DNA from: Rana temporaria
Taxonomy: Eukaryota > Chordata > Amphibia > Anura > Ranidae
Direction of reading: 5' to 3'
Length of the DNA stretch: 64,000 nt
Assembly (NCBI RefSeq): GCF_905171775.1
Contig: NC_053499.1
Location: 83,953,169 to 84,017,168, forward strand
A program made the translations under genes and the position numbers. This document shows, in pieces, positions 1-11,190 of this stretch. Within the stretch, counting starts at the first letter, position 1, and every line of letters starts with the position of its first letter. Under the pieces are notes generated by a model. The model was not told the origin of the DNA and searched no databases. It worked only from the letters and a program-made list of their open reading frames with translations.

Positions 1-371
1 ATTTTGAACTGGTACTTCTTTAAAGTGTAGCTCAAGCCATAAAATCTATTTTAAGCTTTTCTGAAAACATAGAGAAGGGTTATCACCCCTGTAACATTTG
101 TTTTGCTGTCTGTGTGCATCTGTTCAGAAGATTTCAATTCACTTTCTGTCCCGATGACAGATGATTTTTAGAAAATTTGTGTTTTTTAGTGAAACACGAA
201 TTGGTGATAAAGCATCAGTGGACAGGAGACACCTCTTACAGAAGAGAATTTCCCTTCCTAGGGGTAGATTTCCTCTCGCTTCCCGTTGTCTCTTTCCGTT
301 TGCAAGTAGGAGTCATTTGTAAGTTGGATGTTTGAAAGTAGGGGCCTACCGTATATACTCTGTATAGATTT
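1..371. other. No feature recognised
   Basis: AT-rich sequence with no convincing ORF, repeat or RNA gene. It runs into the tandem array that starts near 372. Confidence 0.5.
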
Positions 372-1260
372 GGGCCCTAGGTGTTAGTGTTGCCACAACA
401 CTGTAAGCCCTCACAGTTAGTCTTGGTGGGCGCTGGAACGCCCTGCTGTGTGAACTATTATATCAAGAATTGTAATTACATGCCATTGTTGAACAGTGGT
501 AGAAAAATTGGGCCTTTGGTGCTGGTACTGGTGCCACAACACTGCAACCCCTCACAGATACTCTTGGTGGGCGCAGGAATGGGTCCTGCTATGAAATATT
601 AGAACAAGAATTGTAATTACATGCCCTTGTTGAACAGGGGCAGAAAAATTGGGCCTTAGGCACTGGTACTGGTGCCACAACACTGCAACCCCTCACAGAT
701 ACTCTTGGTGGGCGCAGGAATGGGTCCTGCTGTGAAATATTAGATCAAGAATTGTAATTACATGCCCCTGTTGAAAAGGGGCAGACAAATTGGGCCTTTG
801 TTGGTGGTTGTGGTGGTGCTGGTGCCACAACTCTGTAAGCCCTCACAGTTTCTCTTGGTGGGCACAGGAATGGGCCCTGCTGTGAAATATTAGATCAAGA
901 ATTGTATATACATGCCCCTTTTGAACAAGGGCAGAAAAATTGGGCATTTGTTGATGGTGGTGGTGGTGGTGGTGCTGGCGCCACAACACTGCAACCCCTC
1001 ACAGATACTCTAGTTGGAGCGCAGGAATGAGCCCTTTGCAAAGCATTGCATCAAAAATTGTAATTACACGCCCCTCTTAAACAGGGGGAGAACAATTTGG
1101 CCTTAGGCACTGGTGCTGGTGCAACAACACTGCAACCCCTCACAGATACTCTAGTTGGAGCACAGGAATGAGCCCGCTGCAAAGTATTGCATCAAAAATT
1201 GTAATTACACGCCCCTGTTAAACAGGCACAGAAAAATTGGGCCTTAGGCACTGGTGGTGG
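372..1260. repeat. Tandem array, about 141-bp period, 7 units
   Basis: Units begin with a GGGCCTTAGGCACTGGT-like segment at about 372, 510, 651, 792, 942, 1098 and 1239, giving spacings of 138-156 bp. Each unit holds 'CCACAACACTGCAACCCCTC', a 'TTGGTGGGCGCAGGAATG' segment and a short 'CCCCTGTTGAACAGGGGC' palindrome. Some units carry a (GGT)n expansion. The array lies just beyond the 3' side of the hAT transposase remnant (minus strand), so it may be the subterminal region of that transposon. That link is inferred from position only. No conserved ORF runs through it. Confidence 0.85.
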
Positions 1261-1471
1261 TGCCCAGAACCAAAAGTGTTCTTACAAGCTATCAGCATGA
1301 TCATTGAGGAGGAAAAGGATAGTCACTCAGCATAACAGGATAGTCACTCAGCATCAGCATAGGCAGTCTTGAAGGGATCTGACATTTCAAAAAAAATTAT
1401 TCAGTTACATCAGCATCAGGTGCTTGGTAGCTGCTGGTGATCCAAGCCTGATTCATTTTTATGAAGGTCAG

Positions 1472-4400
1472 TCAATCGACCGAGTCAGTGGAGAGGTGCA
1501 CCCTGTGATCAGTTAGAAAGCCTCCAGCAGCACTGAATGTGCGTTCTAAAAGAAAGCTGGATGCAGGACAAGCCAGTAGCTCAATTGCGTACTGTGAAAG
1601 ATCTGGCCAGTGATCCATCCTCAAGACCCAGTAAGCCAGAGCATTTTCGGTGGGAAAGATGTCCAAGTCTGATCTTGCCCCTAGGTATTTCCGCACCATG
1701 TAAAACAGACGCTGGCGATGGTTGCTGGAACCGGTCATACCTTGGGGCTGCAGACTAAAAAATTGTCTGAACGTATCGGTCAGACGGCCACTTTCTCCAC
1801 TGCTCCTTCTGTGACTGACCGAAGCCTCAGCAACACGTTGTCCAGGACCAGGATTTTGTAACCTCCCAGTCTCTGGGAACGCATTGCACAGACCTTTCTG
1901 CAAGGCCTCCCAAAGATGTTTCACCTTCTGCTCCCTCTGCGCCGCAAGATAAGGTCCGCAACCGTACTCTTGTAACGTGGATCAAGGAGTGTTGCCAGCC
2001 AGTAATGATCCCTCTCCTTGATAGCACGAATACGAGGATCCTTCCGCAGGCTTTGCAGGATCAGGGAGGCCATACAGCATAGGTTTGCTGAGGAATTTGG
2101 TGCAGAGTCCTCTGGGTCACTGAGGATGACAGGATCCGCAGCCACCTCGTCCCAGCCACGTACAAGTCCATGGGTTTCTTGGGACTGTAATTGATCCCTT
2201 GAAGACTGCTGCTGGGCTCCACCTCCATGCTGACACAATCCTCCTCCTCCTCGTCCTCATCCTCTTCCTGTGTGATAGGCGGGCAAGCAGGAACAATGTT
2301 TGGATAAAGGGGGCCTTGAGAGGTAAGGAAGTCCTCCTCTTCCTCACTCTGTTCTGCCTCAAGGGCCCTGCCCATTATTTCACGCAGCGTGTGCTCCAAC
2401 AGGTAAATAAGAGGGAAAGTCTTACTGATGCATGCACTGTCACTGCTCACCATCCTCGTGGCCTCCTCAAATGGTGACAGGACAGTGCATGCATCCCTGA
2501 TCATGGCCCACTGGCGTGGGGAAAAAACAAGCTCCCCTGACCCTGTCCTGCTGCCACATTTGCACAGATACTCATTGATGGCCCTCTGCTGCGTGGGCAG
2601 CCACTGCAGCATGGCCAATGTAGAGTTCCACCTGGTGGGCATGTCACAGATTAGGCGGTTCTTGGGCAGGTTGTATTCCTTTTGGAGGTCTGCCAGCCGA
2701 GCACTGGCATTATATGACCAAAGGAAATTCACACAGAGTTTCTTGGCCTGATTCAGGACATGCTGTAAGCCTGGGTACCTGCCCAAGAGCGCTGAACCAC
2801 CAAGTTAAGAACATGAGCAAACCAGGGCACTTGGGTCAGTTGTCCCTGTCGCAGGGTGGAGAGGAGGTTGGTGCCATTGTCGCAAACCACCATTCCTGAC
2901 TTAAGCTATCATGACATCAACCACCTCTGAGCCTGCCCCTGTAGAGCTGACAGATCCTCTGGCCCAGTGTGGCTCCTGTCCCCCAAGCACACCAGCTCAA
3001 GCACCGCATGGCATCTCTCTGCCTGCGTACCTGCATAGCCCCTTGAATGCCTATGGAGCACTGATGGTTCCAAGGACACATCAGCACAGGAATAGGCCAC
3101 AGAGGAAGAAGAAAAGGAGGGGGTGGAGGAGAGAGGTGTGTCACAACCAGTAGTAGCATTTTGGAGGCGTGGTGGTGGAACAACCTCCAACACTACTGTA
3201 CCTTGTCCTGTGTCCTTCCCAGCTGCAAGCAGAGTGACCCAATGCCCTGTGAAAGATAGGTAACGTCCCTGTCCATGCCTGCTGGACCATGAGTCAGCGG
3301 TAATATGCACCTTACCACTGACCGCCCTGTCCAGCGAGGCATGGACATTGCCTTCCACATGTCGTTAGAGAGCCAAAATCACCTTCCGTGAGAAAAAGTG
3401 GCGTTTGGAAACTTGCCACTGAGGTACCGCACATTCCAAAAACTCACGGAAGGGGTCAGAATCTACCAACTGAAAAGGCAGCAGTTGAAGTGCTAGCAAT
3501 TTAGCTAAGCTAGCATTCAACCGCTGGGCATGTGGATGGCTGGGAGAGAACTTCGTTTGGTGCTGCAGCAGCTGGGGCAGGGAAATTTGCCTGGTACAAC
3601 CTGCCATCGGTGTACCGATAGTAGATTGCCGGCAAGTACTTGGCTGTGACACACCTAATTCTACACCTTCAGTCCTATTAGTGCAGACTTCAGAGAGGAC
3701 TGAGGGTATAGTGGGGTTGGAGATCCCAGCTGATAAGGAATAAGGAGAGGTCCGCTTTGTTCTTTGGTGTGGGTCTTTGAGGTACGCTTGCCAAGAACTG
3801 CATGGCAGGTCGACATATGTCTGGTCAAGCATGTGTTGCCCAAGCCGGTGATGTTTTGGCCACGCGAGATACGCTTGAGACATATGTTGCAAACAGCAGC
3901 GGTGCGATTGGATGCACTCGTCTCAAAAAAGGCCCACACCAAAGAACTTTTGGAATAACGCTGAGAGACAGCAGTGCCCTGCACATGCGTAGCTCTGCGT
4001 TGTGATGCAGTCGGTGTGCTGCCATTAAGCTGGCCCCTGGAGGGCATCCTGCCTCGTTGTAGATGTGCCTCCTTCCCCTCCTCCTCTCTCCTATCAGGCA
4101 CCCACGTAGAGTCAGTGACTTCAACATCCCCTCCCTCCTCATCACTGTAGAAAACCTGGCAGTATGCTGCATCTGGGGGAACATGACTGCCAGATTGCTG
4201 TCCTTCTTGGGCACCCCCTCTCTCTGGGCTCACGTTACTGCCTTCCTCTAGCTGTGTACCATCATCGGAGCCTTCAAAACGCTGTGCATCCTCATGCAGC
4301 ATGTACCCAACACTGTGGTCAAACCGTTCGGGGGACTCCTCAGGAGGACATGGTGGGGCTAGGGAAGGAGTGACTGATGCCATTGAGCAGAGGGAAGAGG

Positions 4401-4716
4401 CCGCCTTGGCAGCTGCTTTGCCGGACAAAGTACCCTGAGCCTGGGTGAGAGAGGATGAGGAGGATGAGGACGGCTTGGTCATCCACTCTACCAAGTCTTT
4501 GGAATGTTGCGGCTCAACACGGCCATCTGCCGAAAAAAAGGACAAGCGAGTCCCACGGCCATGTGCTGATGAGGATGCACCGTGTCCATGACCAGCACTG
4601 TTGCCTCTAGACGCAGAGCCTGCTTGCCCTCTTTTATCGGCTAGTGACTCTCTGCCTCTTCTTGTTGTCCTTCCAGACATACTAATGGCCTGCAGAGGAC
4701 ACAGACAGTACACCAC
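1472..4716 (-). pseudogene. hAT-superfamily transposase with BED zinc finger, broken
   Basis: Six consecutive minus-strand segments give a full hAT transposase series in several frames. At 3661-4716 there is a low-complexity N-terminus and a BED finger (CNICLKRIS ... CLTRHMSTCH); the likely start is the Met at 4680 (MSGRTTRRGRE). 3365-3892 holds the 'PFQLVDSDPFREFLE' region. 2909-3358 holds 'VHITADSWSS' and 'YLSFTGHW' of the RNase H-like core. 2061-2786 holds 'DMPTRWNSTLAMLQW' and an acidic insert. 1921-2238 holds 'LATLLDPRYKS'. 1472-1924 holds the C-terminal dimerisation motif 'LLERTFSAAGG'. At least four frame changes and one in-frame stop separate the pieces, so no functional transposase is possible. 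It resembles the ZBED/hAT proteins common in fish and frogs. The family call is strong; the exact subfamily is unknown. Confidence 0.88.
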
Positions 4717-5165
4717 GTGAAAGTACTTGCAGCAATATCCCCTGACTGTAGTATTAATATGAGAAGATCTCTGCTTCTAGGAGTAAATGTGAGAAACACC
4801 AGCTTTACGCTAGGTGCACAGCTTTAGGTGCACACTGCAAAGGACACAGACAGTACACCACGTGAAAGTACTTGCAGAAATATACCCTGCCTGCAGTATT
4901 AATATGAGAAGATCTCTGCTTCTAGGAGTAAATATGAGAAACACCAGCTTCACGATAGGTGCAGAGGACACAGACAGTACACACACCACGTAGCTTTAGG
5001 TGCACACTGCAGAGGACACAGACAGTACACACACCACATAGCTTTAGGTGCACACTGCAGAGGACACAGACAGTACACCACGTGAAAGTACTTGCAGCAA
5101 TATACCCTGCCTGTAGTATTAATATGAGCAGATGCCTGCTTCTAGGAGTAGATATGAGAAACACC
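4692..5165. repeat. Tandem repeats upstream of the hAT transposase
   Basis: A 'GCAGAGGACACAGACAGTAC' unit recurs at about 4692, 4837, 4961, 5009 and 5057. Long units (about 124-148 bp) include 'AGATCTCTGCTTCTAGGAGT'; two short units of 48 bp are internal duplications. The array overlaps the 5' end of the transposase remnant, so the gene is bracketed by unrelated tandem arrays on both sides. Subterminal repeats are typical of hAT ends, but I could not locate a clean CAGGG-type terminal repeat. Confidence 0.8.
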
Positions 5166-5170
5166 AGCTT

Positions 5171-5672
5171 GGGGCTGTAAAGGTAAAAAAAAAAATCTCT
5201 AAATAGCTTCCTTTACCTTAGTGCAGTCCTCCTTCACTTACCTCACCCTTCCATTTTGCTTTTAAATGTCCTTATTTCTTCTGAGAAATCCTCACTTCCT
5301 GTTCTTCTGTCTGTAACTCCACACAGTAATGCAAGGCTTTCTCCCTGGTGTGGAGAAAGCCTCTTGAAGGGAGAGGGGGCAAGCAGGAGGGTCAGGACGT
5401 TCTCTACCTTGCAGATAGAGAAAGAAGCTGTGTGTTAGTGGGCATCCTGACACTCCTGCTCGCCCCCTCCCCCCTCAAGAGGCTTTCTCCACACCAGGGA
5501 GAAAGCCTTGCATTATTGGTTGTAGTTACAGACAGAAGAACAGGAAGTGAGGATTTCTCAGAAGAAATAAGGACATTTAAAAGCAAAATCGAAAGAATGA
5601 GGTAAGTGAAGGAGGACTGCTCTAAGGTAAAGGAAGCTATTTAGTGAAACATTTTTTTACCTTTACAACCCC
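5171..5672. mobile_element. Palindromic T2/Kolobok-like MITE
   Basis: A 502-bp foldback. The left end 'GGGGCTGTAAAGGTAAAA' mirrors the right end 'TTTTACCTTTACAACCCC', and nearly the whole interior is self-complementary (for example 'AAGGCTTTCTCCCTGGTGTG' pairs with its complement near 5500). The right end followed by TTTAA reads TTAAAGGGGTTG on the other strand, matching the TTAAAGGRR ends of the Xenopus T2 family. The left TTAA is decayed. No coding capacity. Confidence 0.75.
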
Positions 5673-6476
5673 TTTAACATGTTAATGTTAAAAGCTTATA
5701 TATGTTTTTGGTGATTGGGTTTAAATTGACTTTAAGATATCAGATGCTGCCAAGTTTTAAAAGTTACCTTAAAAGCAGTCTGCTTCTCTTCAACTTCCCA
5801 TCCTTCCTGATTGTGTCTCTTTATTCGTTTCCTTACAGCTTATCAGCATGTCTTTATTAAATTTTGGTGTGTGTGGTCACCTCAGATCAATTATACCTCT
5901 TCTGTGTTCCCAGGTACAGATGTGCCTTAGGCATAGTTTATCTTGATGCTTCCTAAGTAATTGTAGAGCTCAATTGAATTTCTCTTTGTGACAACCCTGT
6001 TAAACCAGCATAATTCCTTTCCGTGTAAGGATACAATTTAATAGTGTACACTGAAATAAAAGTCAGAACAATTTCTGTCAAATGTAATGTTCTGATGGAT
6101 TAAAATGTTTTGTTATAGCATATATAGGATGTGTAGTCTAATTTCTAATAATGCTAAATCATTAGGCAGTTACATTAAAATAAGTGTAATATCATACAAT
6201 AATTCAAAGCCCATTTTCAGCTTGGGCAAAAACCAAAGACGTTGATCCCTTAGTAGCTTGTAATAAATAAATATCTGGTTGCTAAATTTTACCCATCTCC
6301 AGTGCTTTTTCAGGTTGAAACTCAGTGTCATTCAACCTGCTTCCTGTGAGCCCACAACATCATGGCCCTCCACATTGCCCAACTCTTAGTTAAATGCTAC
6401 AAAGAGCATCTCTGCACCATTACATAGCACCATTCTCTTTAGTGTTTTAGATCTGCCATCCAGCAGAGGAGTCATT
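5673..6476. other. No feature recognised
   Basis: AT-rich sequence without coding potential or obvious repeat structure. It may hold the only unique spacer in this part of the window. Confidence 0.4.
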
Positions 6477-7194
6477 GGGCCAGATTCAGGTAGATCCGCG
6501 CAATATTTGCGCGGGCAAAGGGCAACGATTTTTGCTCTGCGCCCACGCAAATATTTTGATATGCCTGCGATTCACGGAGCAGTAGCTCCGTAAATTGCGT
6601 GGGCGCTATGCTAAATAGCCCGGCGTAAGGGCGCCGGGGGCGGGAATCATTTAAATTAGGCGCGCTCCCGCGCCAAGTGAACAGCGCATGCTCCGTCGGG
6701 AAACTTTCCCGACGTGCATTGCGGCAAATGACGTCGCAAGGACGTCATTTGCTTCTAAGTGAACGTGAATGGCGTCCAGCGCCATTCACGAATCACTTAC
6801 GTAAACGATGTGAAATTTAAATTTCACGAGCGGGAAGGGCGGCTATACTTTAGCATTGGCTGCCCCTGCTATAGCAGGAGCAACCTTGCGCTAAAGTCGC
6901 CGTACGGAAACTCCGTACCTTGCGTGCGCAGGGCCCGCGCAACTTTTGTGAATCGGTGGTAGTATGCAATTTGCATACTATACGCCGATCACAATGGCCG
7001 CGCCCCCTAGCGGACAACGCAAGAATGCAGCCTGAGATATGAAGGCATAAGGAGGCTTATGCCTGTCATATCCTAGGCTGCAGTCCGCGTAGCGATGTTC
7101 CTGAATCAGGGGCATTCGCTACGCGGGAGCAAAACAGCTATTGCGCCGCGCAACCTATGGTTGCGCGGGCGCAATAGCTTCTTGAATCTGGGCC
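6477..7194. mobile_element. GGGCC-ended palindromic MITE with ATT target duplication
   Basis: The left end 'GGGCCAGATTCAGG' and right end 'CTTGAATCTGGGCC' form terminal inverted repeats, flanked on both sides by ATT (6474-6476 and 7195-7197). The interior is GC-rich, full of GCGC/CGCG words and largely self-complementary. Ends beginning GGGCC with a 3-bp duplication fit a PIF/Harbinger-type non-autonomous element; the superfamily is inferred. Short ORFs inside are shadows. Confidence 0.8.
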
Positions 7195-8770
7195 ATTGTG
7201 TGAAGAGGACCTGTGTCATCACCAGAGTGGACCAGAGACACCTGGAAAGAGGCTACAGGGGGGCTCTAATAGCAGAGATCTTTAAATGTATTGATATAAT
7301 TGTAATTCAGTATCAAAGCTATTTGTGCTTTCATGGATTTTAGAGAGAAATTGTTGCTCACTATGTAGAGAAAGATTATAATAGCAATCGTCCTACATAC
7401 ATGTGTAGCAAGAATCTCCAACCATAGTGACCAGATATCGTTTAAAAAATGAATTTTACAGGGGACCCTACACAAAACCAAAATAAATCCGCATAGGGTC
7501 CCCCAAATTGTATACCAGACTTTTTGAGTCTGGTGTTGATTTTTAAAGGGGAACCCCCAAAAATCTGTGGAAAATTAGCATGGCCCCCCCTCCTGAACTA
7601 TACTTTTCCTTTTTTTTTATACTATCCCAGATAGCAAGGATAATTTGCCACACATTTATGACAGTGCTGAATTGTAAGTCTGTAGACTTGCTACACATTT
7701 TCATTAGCAAGTTGTACACATGCAGAGCACTTGAAGCACAACTTCTAGTTGACACGTTTCCAATTTTCCAAGTCTCTAGCAAGAGCAAAGTTGCAGTGGT
7801 GAGTCTACAGCAAGAGCTCTGCAAGTTTACAGCATAAAAATGTAGCCACAGTGACCCCTGTGGTGGTATGAATATTGCACAACAACTGAACCAGAACTTG
7901 CAGCAGACTTGCAGACCGTTTGCAAAGAAAGTTGATCTGGAGTCATGCAGTGCAGACTTGTGCAACAAACTTTTGAAGCCTGGCAAGTCTAGCAATAGCT
8001 TAGCAAGTACCGTCAATTCCAAACTTTCAGCACAATTGCTTGCCATGTGGAATGTACCCCCTCATGGGGGGTGGCATCTGTGCCCCTCCTATTGTTAAAG
8101 GAGGCTTCCAGATTCCAATAAGCCTCCTGCCAAAGCCCTCAGCAACCACAGGCCAGGGTTGTGTGGAAAAGGCACCTGTTCTAATCAACATGGGGACATG
8201 GTGCATTCCCCCTGGAATGTTACCCCTCTATGTTGTGGCCATGTGACCTGTCATGGTTCAGGAGCAAGGGACCAGGATGCATGCTCAGATAAGTATGATA
8301 TAGATTCTGGTATAGATTTTCCCTTTACTTTTTTGCATGGGGTTCCCCCCTTACCAGAGTTGAAGGATCTGGTATAGACTTTGCGGGAACCCTCATCATG
8401 TTTTGTTTTCTTGTGGAGTCCCCACATGACATCAATATCAGACCGAAAACAAAAGGAGGGGGATGGGAAGGGAAGGAAAAACACAAAACTAGGGATGATC
8501 AGAAAGGAAAAGACAAAGGAAAGAGGGAGAGGGAGGGAGGACAAGATACACAAGGAAAGCACTCACATTGGCCGCATCCGTAATGATAAGAATATAGAAC
8601 AGTACCCCTTCAAGAAGAGTGGGCAAAATCGGTCGTGGAAGTATGAAAAATATATATTTTATTACATAAATTTACAAAATGTACACTAACAATGGTATAA
8701 TGGAAAGCAACTGATAACAATCACAATACAACCATTCAGAACAAGAGAATAGTGAAAGAATCCTATTGAA

Positions 8771-8810
8771 GTCGCCTACGCGTTTCACCGTGGGGCTTCT
8801 TCAGGACGTC
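8771..8810 (-). ncRNA. Hammerhead-ribozyme-like motif
   Basis: Read on the minus strand, this has CTGAAGA (core CUGANGA), a short possible stem II (AGCC/GGT), then GAAACGCGT. These are the conserved core elements of hammerhead ribozymes in the order found in Penelope-like elements of amphibians. Activity is not shown: stem II is weak and stems I/III were only judged by eye. Confidence 0.5.
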
Positions 8811-8811
8811 C

Positions 8812-8965
8812 TGGCAGGAGGCTAATTGGAATCTGGAAGCCTCCTTTAACAATAGGAGGGGCACAGATGCCACCCCCCATGAGGGGGTACATTCCACATG
8901 GCAAGCAATTGTGCTGAAAGTTTGGAATTTACGGTACTTGCTAAGCTATTGCTACTTGCCAGGAT
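8812..8965 (-). repeat. Inverted copy of neighbouring segment 7978-8133
   Basis: The reverse complement of this stretch matches 7978-8133 almost base for base, including 'TTTCAGCACAATTGCTTGCC' and the 'CCCCTCATGGGGGG' stem. It sits inside the Penelope-like insertion, between that insertion's two inverted flanks. Confidence 0.75.
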
Positions 8966-9300
8966 TCTTTCACTATTCTCTTGTTCTGAATGGTTGTATT
9001 GTGATTGTTATCAGTTGCTTTCCATTATACCATTGTTAGTGTACATTTTGTAAATTTATGTAATAAAATATATATTTTTCATACTTCCACGAGCCTCAAA
9101 GTCCGATTTTGCCCACTCTTCTTGAAGGGGTACTGTTCTATATTCTTATCAATATCAGACCCTCATCAAAGATAAAGGTTTGGTATGTATTTTGAAGCAG
9201 AACCAACCCGCCATTTTTTTGTAAGGTGCCATTACAATTTATACCAGACCCTCATCTAGGATAGTCAGCTGCATCCAAGCTTGATATATACAAATACAAG

Positions 9301-9920
9301 GAGCCTCGTGAGCTGCCAAGCTAAAACCCAAAGTGGAAAAATAAAACTAGACTAAAAGCGAAAAACAGCTACCCACACTTCCCCAGAATGTGATATGCAT
9401 ATGACACAATGGGGCTGATTTACCAAGCCTTTACTCCATGACTCATGGAGTAAAAGCAGGAGTAGCAGCCGTTTCGACATTTACTATTGAAATACGCTGC
9501 TAGTGCAGTGTATTTCAATAGTTACTAATGTGCTCAGTGCGCCCAGGAGAGGGCGCATGGTGCGCCTGATAGACCTGGCGCACGGCACATTGAAATGTAA
9601 ATATCGGGGATTCGGGCGGGAGTTTATTAGGGGAGGGAGGGGGGTGATGCAGGGAAAGTGAAGTGACATGTGTTTGAAAGTGTTTGGCGGGCCGAATTGA
9701 AAGTGAAAGTGTTTTTTGAAAACAGATCCCCGTACGCTTACACAGTGCGCCTGAACCTCGGGAGGTTCATTTGCATACTGGGCATGCGTAGAGAGAAATT
9801 TCGGAGCTTCCCGTGCGCCTTGTCAGTACGCCGAGAAAATCTTGGTAAATACCAAGCGGCGTACCCGTGATTGCGCTGCGTGACGCGGCACACGGGAATC
9901 TCTGACCTGTTTTCAGCCTG
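9301..9920. other. Unclassified repeat-like DNA
   Basis: No gene. From about 9412 ('GGGGCTGATTTACCAAGCC') the base composition becomes GC-rich with short hairpins such as 'ACTCCATGACTCATGGAGT'. A partial inverted match, 'CTTGGTAAATACC', lies near 9840. It may be one more MITE whose right end was lost next to the foldback. Confidence 0.35.
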
Positions 9921-10449
9921 CGCTGACCATGAAGGGGAACTCCGCGCCAAATTTCAAACTTGAAACCGGCGCGGGTCCCCCTCCAGGGGTACATTAGGCT
10001 CATAGGCTTGGTCCGGAACGTGAGGGGTTAAACCCGCGCCAGTTCCCCCCCAGATCCAAAAAGCCCTCATCCCAAGCACGCAGTCTGGCCCGGACAGGAA
10101 TGGGGGTGGGGACGAGCGAGCGCCCCCCCCCTCCTCAGCCGTACCAGACCGCATGCCCTCAACATGGGGGAGTGTGTGCTGTGGGAGAGGGGGGCACTGC
10201 CCCCCCACCCCACAGCACTCTTGTCCCCATGTCGATAGGGACAAGAGCCTCTTCCCGACAACCCTTGCCATTGGTTGTCGGAGTATGCTGGCGGGGACTA
10301 ATCGGAATCTGCGAGCCCCCTTTAATAAGGGGGCCCCCAGATGCCGGCCCCCCACCCTATGTGAATGAGTATGGGGTACATCGTACCTCTACCCATTCAC
10401 CTGGGGGAAAAGTGTAAAGTAAAATAAAACACCACACAGAATAAAATAA

Positions 10450-10455
10450 TTTATT
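10450..10455 (-). terminator. AATAAA closing the left purine-rich arm of FB1
   Basis: Read on the minus strand, AATAAA follows 'GCTCCGGAGCTGATT' at the end of the purine-rich stretch that starts beyond the left TATA box, about 620 nt downstream. Use as a polyadenylation signal is inferred. Confidence 0.35.
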
Positions 10456-11073
10456 AATCAGCTCCGGAGCCCCCCTTTCTTCTTTAGCTCTTTCACAAGG
10501 GGGGGTTTATTCTTTCCCGATCTTCCGCCGGGACCCTGGGCTTCGGTGATTTCTGCCGGGGGAGGGCGCCATCCCCCGGTCCTCTCCGGAGCCTTCCGCC
10601 GGGGGGCCCCACCCCATTTAAGCTCTTTTACATTAGGGTGGGGCATCCGGACTTCGGCGAGTTCTGCCGGGGGATGGCGCCTATCCCCCGGTCTTTCCGT
10701 TGCCTTCCGCCAGGGTTCCGGTCTTGTTCCTCGTCTTCTGCCGGGGGTGCGCCAACTCCCCGGTCTTTTCTCTGCTCCCTCTTCTGCCTGGCTCCCCCGC
10801 GGGAGCCAGGGCCTTCTTTCCGCTTCTTTCTTCTCTGTTCCCTCTTCTGCCTGTCTCCTCCGGGAGCCCAGGGCTTTCTTCTCTGTTCCCTCTTCTGCCT
10901 GGCTCCCCCGCGGAGCCAGGGCTTCCTTTCCGCTTCTTTCTTCTCTGTTCCTTCTTCTGCCTGTCTCCTCCGGGAGCACAGGGCTTGTCTGCGCTGTCTT
11001 CTTCCTTCTCTTCCATTGGATGTTGACACGACAAGGTTCCGCGCTGACATGCAGTGTAAGCGGCGGGCATCGA

Positions 11074-11083
11074 GTTATATAGG
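11074..11083 (-). promoter_or_regulatory. TATA-like box, left-facing, in FB1 centre
   Basis: CCCTATATAA on the minus strand is the exact mirror of the box at 11181-11190. The 97 bp between them form a palindrome with TGACATCA/TGATGTCA and TGACCTCA/TGAGGTCA words. An ATG lies about 65 nt downstream (11016, minus) and opens a K/E/R-rich ORF. Confidence 0.5.
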
Positions 11084-11180
11084 GCAATGCCACCATGTGA
11101 CCTCAACCCATGTGACATCACATTCCCTGGGCATGATGGGAATGTGATGTCACATGGGTTGAGGTCACATGGTGGCATTG

Positions 11181-11190
11181 CCCTATATAA
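11181..11190 (+). promoter_or_regulatory. TATA-like box, right-facing, in FB1 centre
   Basis: CCCTATATAA on the plus strand, facing away from its mirror copy. An ATG follows at 11249. The sequence becomes purine-rich (GGAAGAGAAGGGAGAAGAC) and the first AATAAA is at 11917. Promoter activity is inferred from layout only. Confidence 0.5.

Larger units (their letters stand above)
8445..9147 (-). mobile_element. Penelope-like element fragment with inverted flanks
   Basis: A 703-bp insertion into the right arm of FB0, flanked by a 14-bp direct duplication ATCAATATCAGACC (8431-8444 and 9148-9161). Inside, 8575-8770 is repeated in inverted orientation at about 8966-9147. Between the copies lie a hammerhead-like motif and a 150-bp stretch copied in reverse from the neighbouring DNA (7978-8133). 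No reverse transcriptase ORF is present. Assignment to Penelope-like elements rests on the hammerhead-like core, the 'GCACTCAC' segment shared with 45329-45899 and 55969-56390, and the scrambled inverted layout typical of the group. Confidence 0.6.
7425..9300. repeat. Decayed foldback element (family member FB0)
   Basis: The left part (7430-7600) has the 'AGGGTCCCCCAAATTGTATACCAGAC' type of foldback arm. The right arm runs 8040-8444 and resumes at 9162 after a Penelope-like insertion. It has the same order of modules as FB1-FB3: a CCCC...GGGG stem, 'CAGATTCCAATAAGCC', 'CCACAGGCCAGGGTTGTG', 'CAACATGGGGACA', 'GGTTCAGGAG' and 'GGTATAGA'. The centre (7600-8030) is unlike the other members and shows no TATA pair. 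Ends are approximate. Confidence 0.6.

Noticed and set aside
372..1260. CRISPR-like array
   Set aside because: The repeated units are contiguous at about 141 bp with no unique spacers, and the surroundings are vertebrate transposons.
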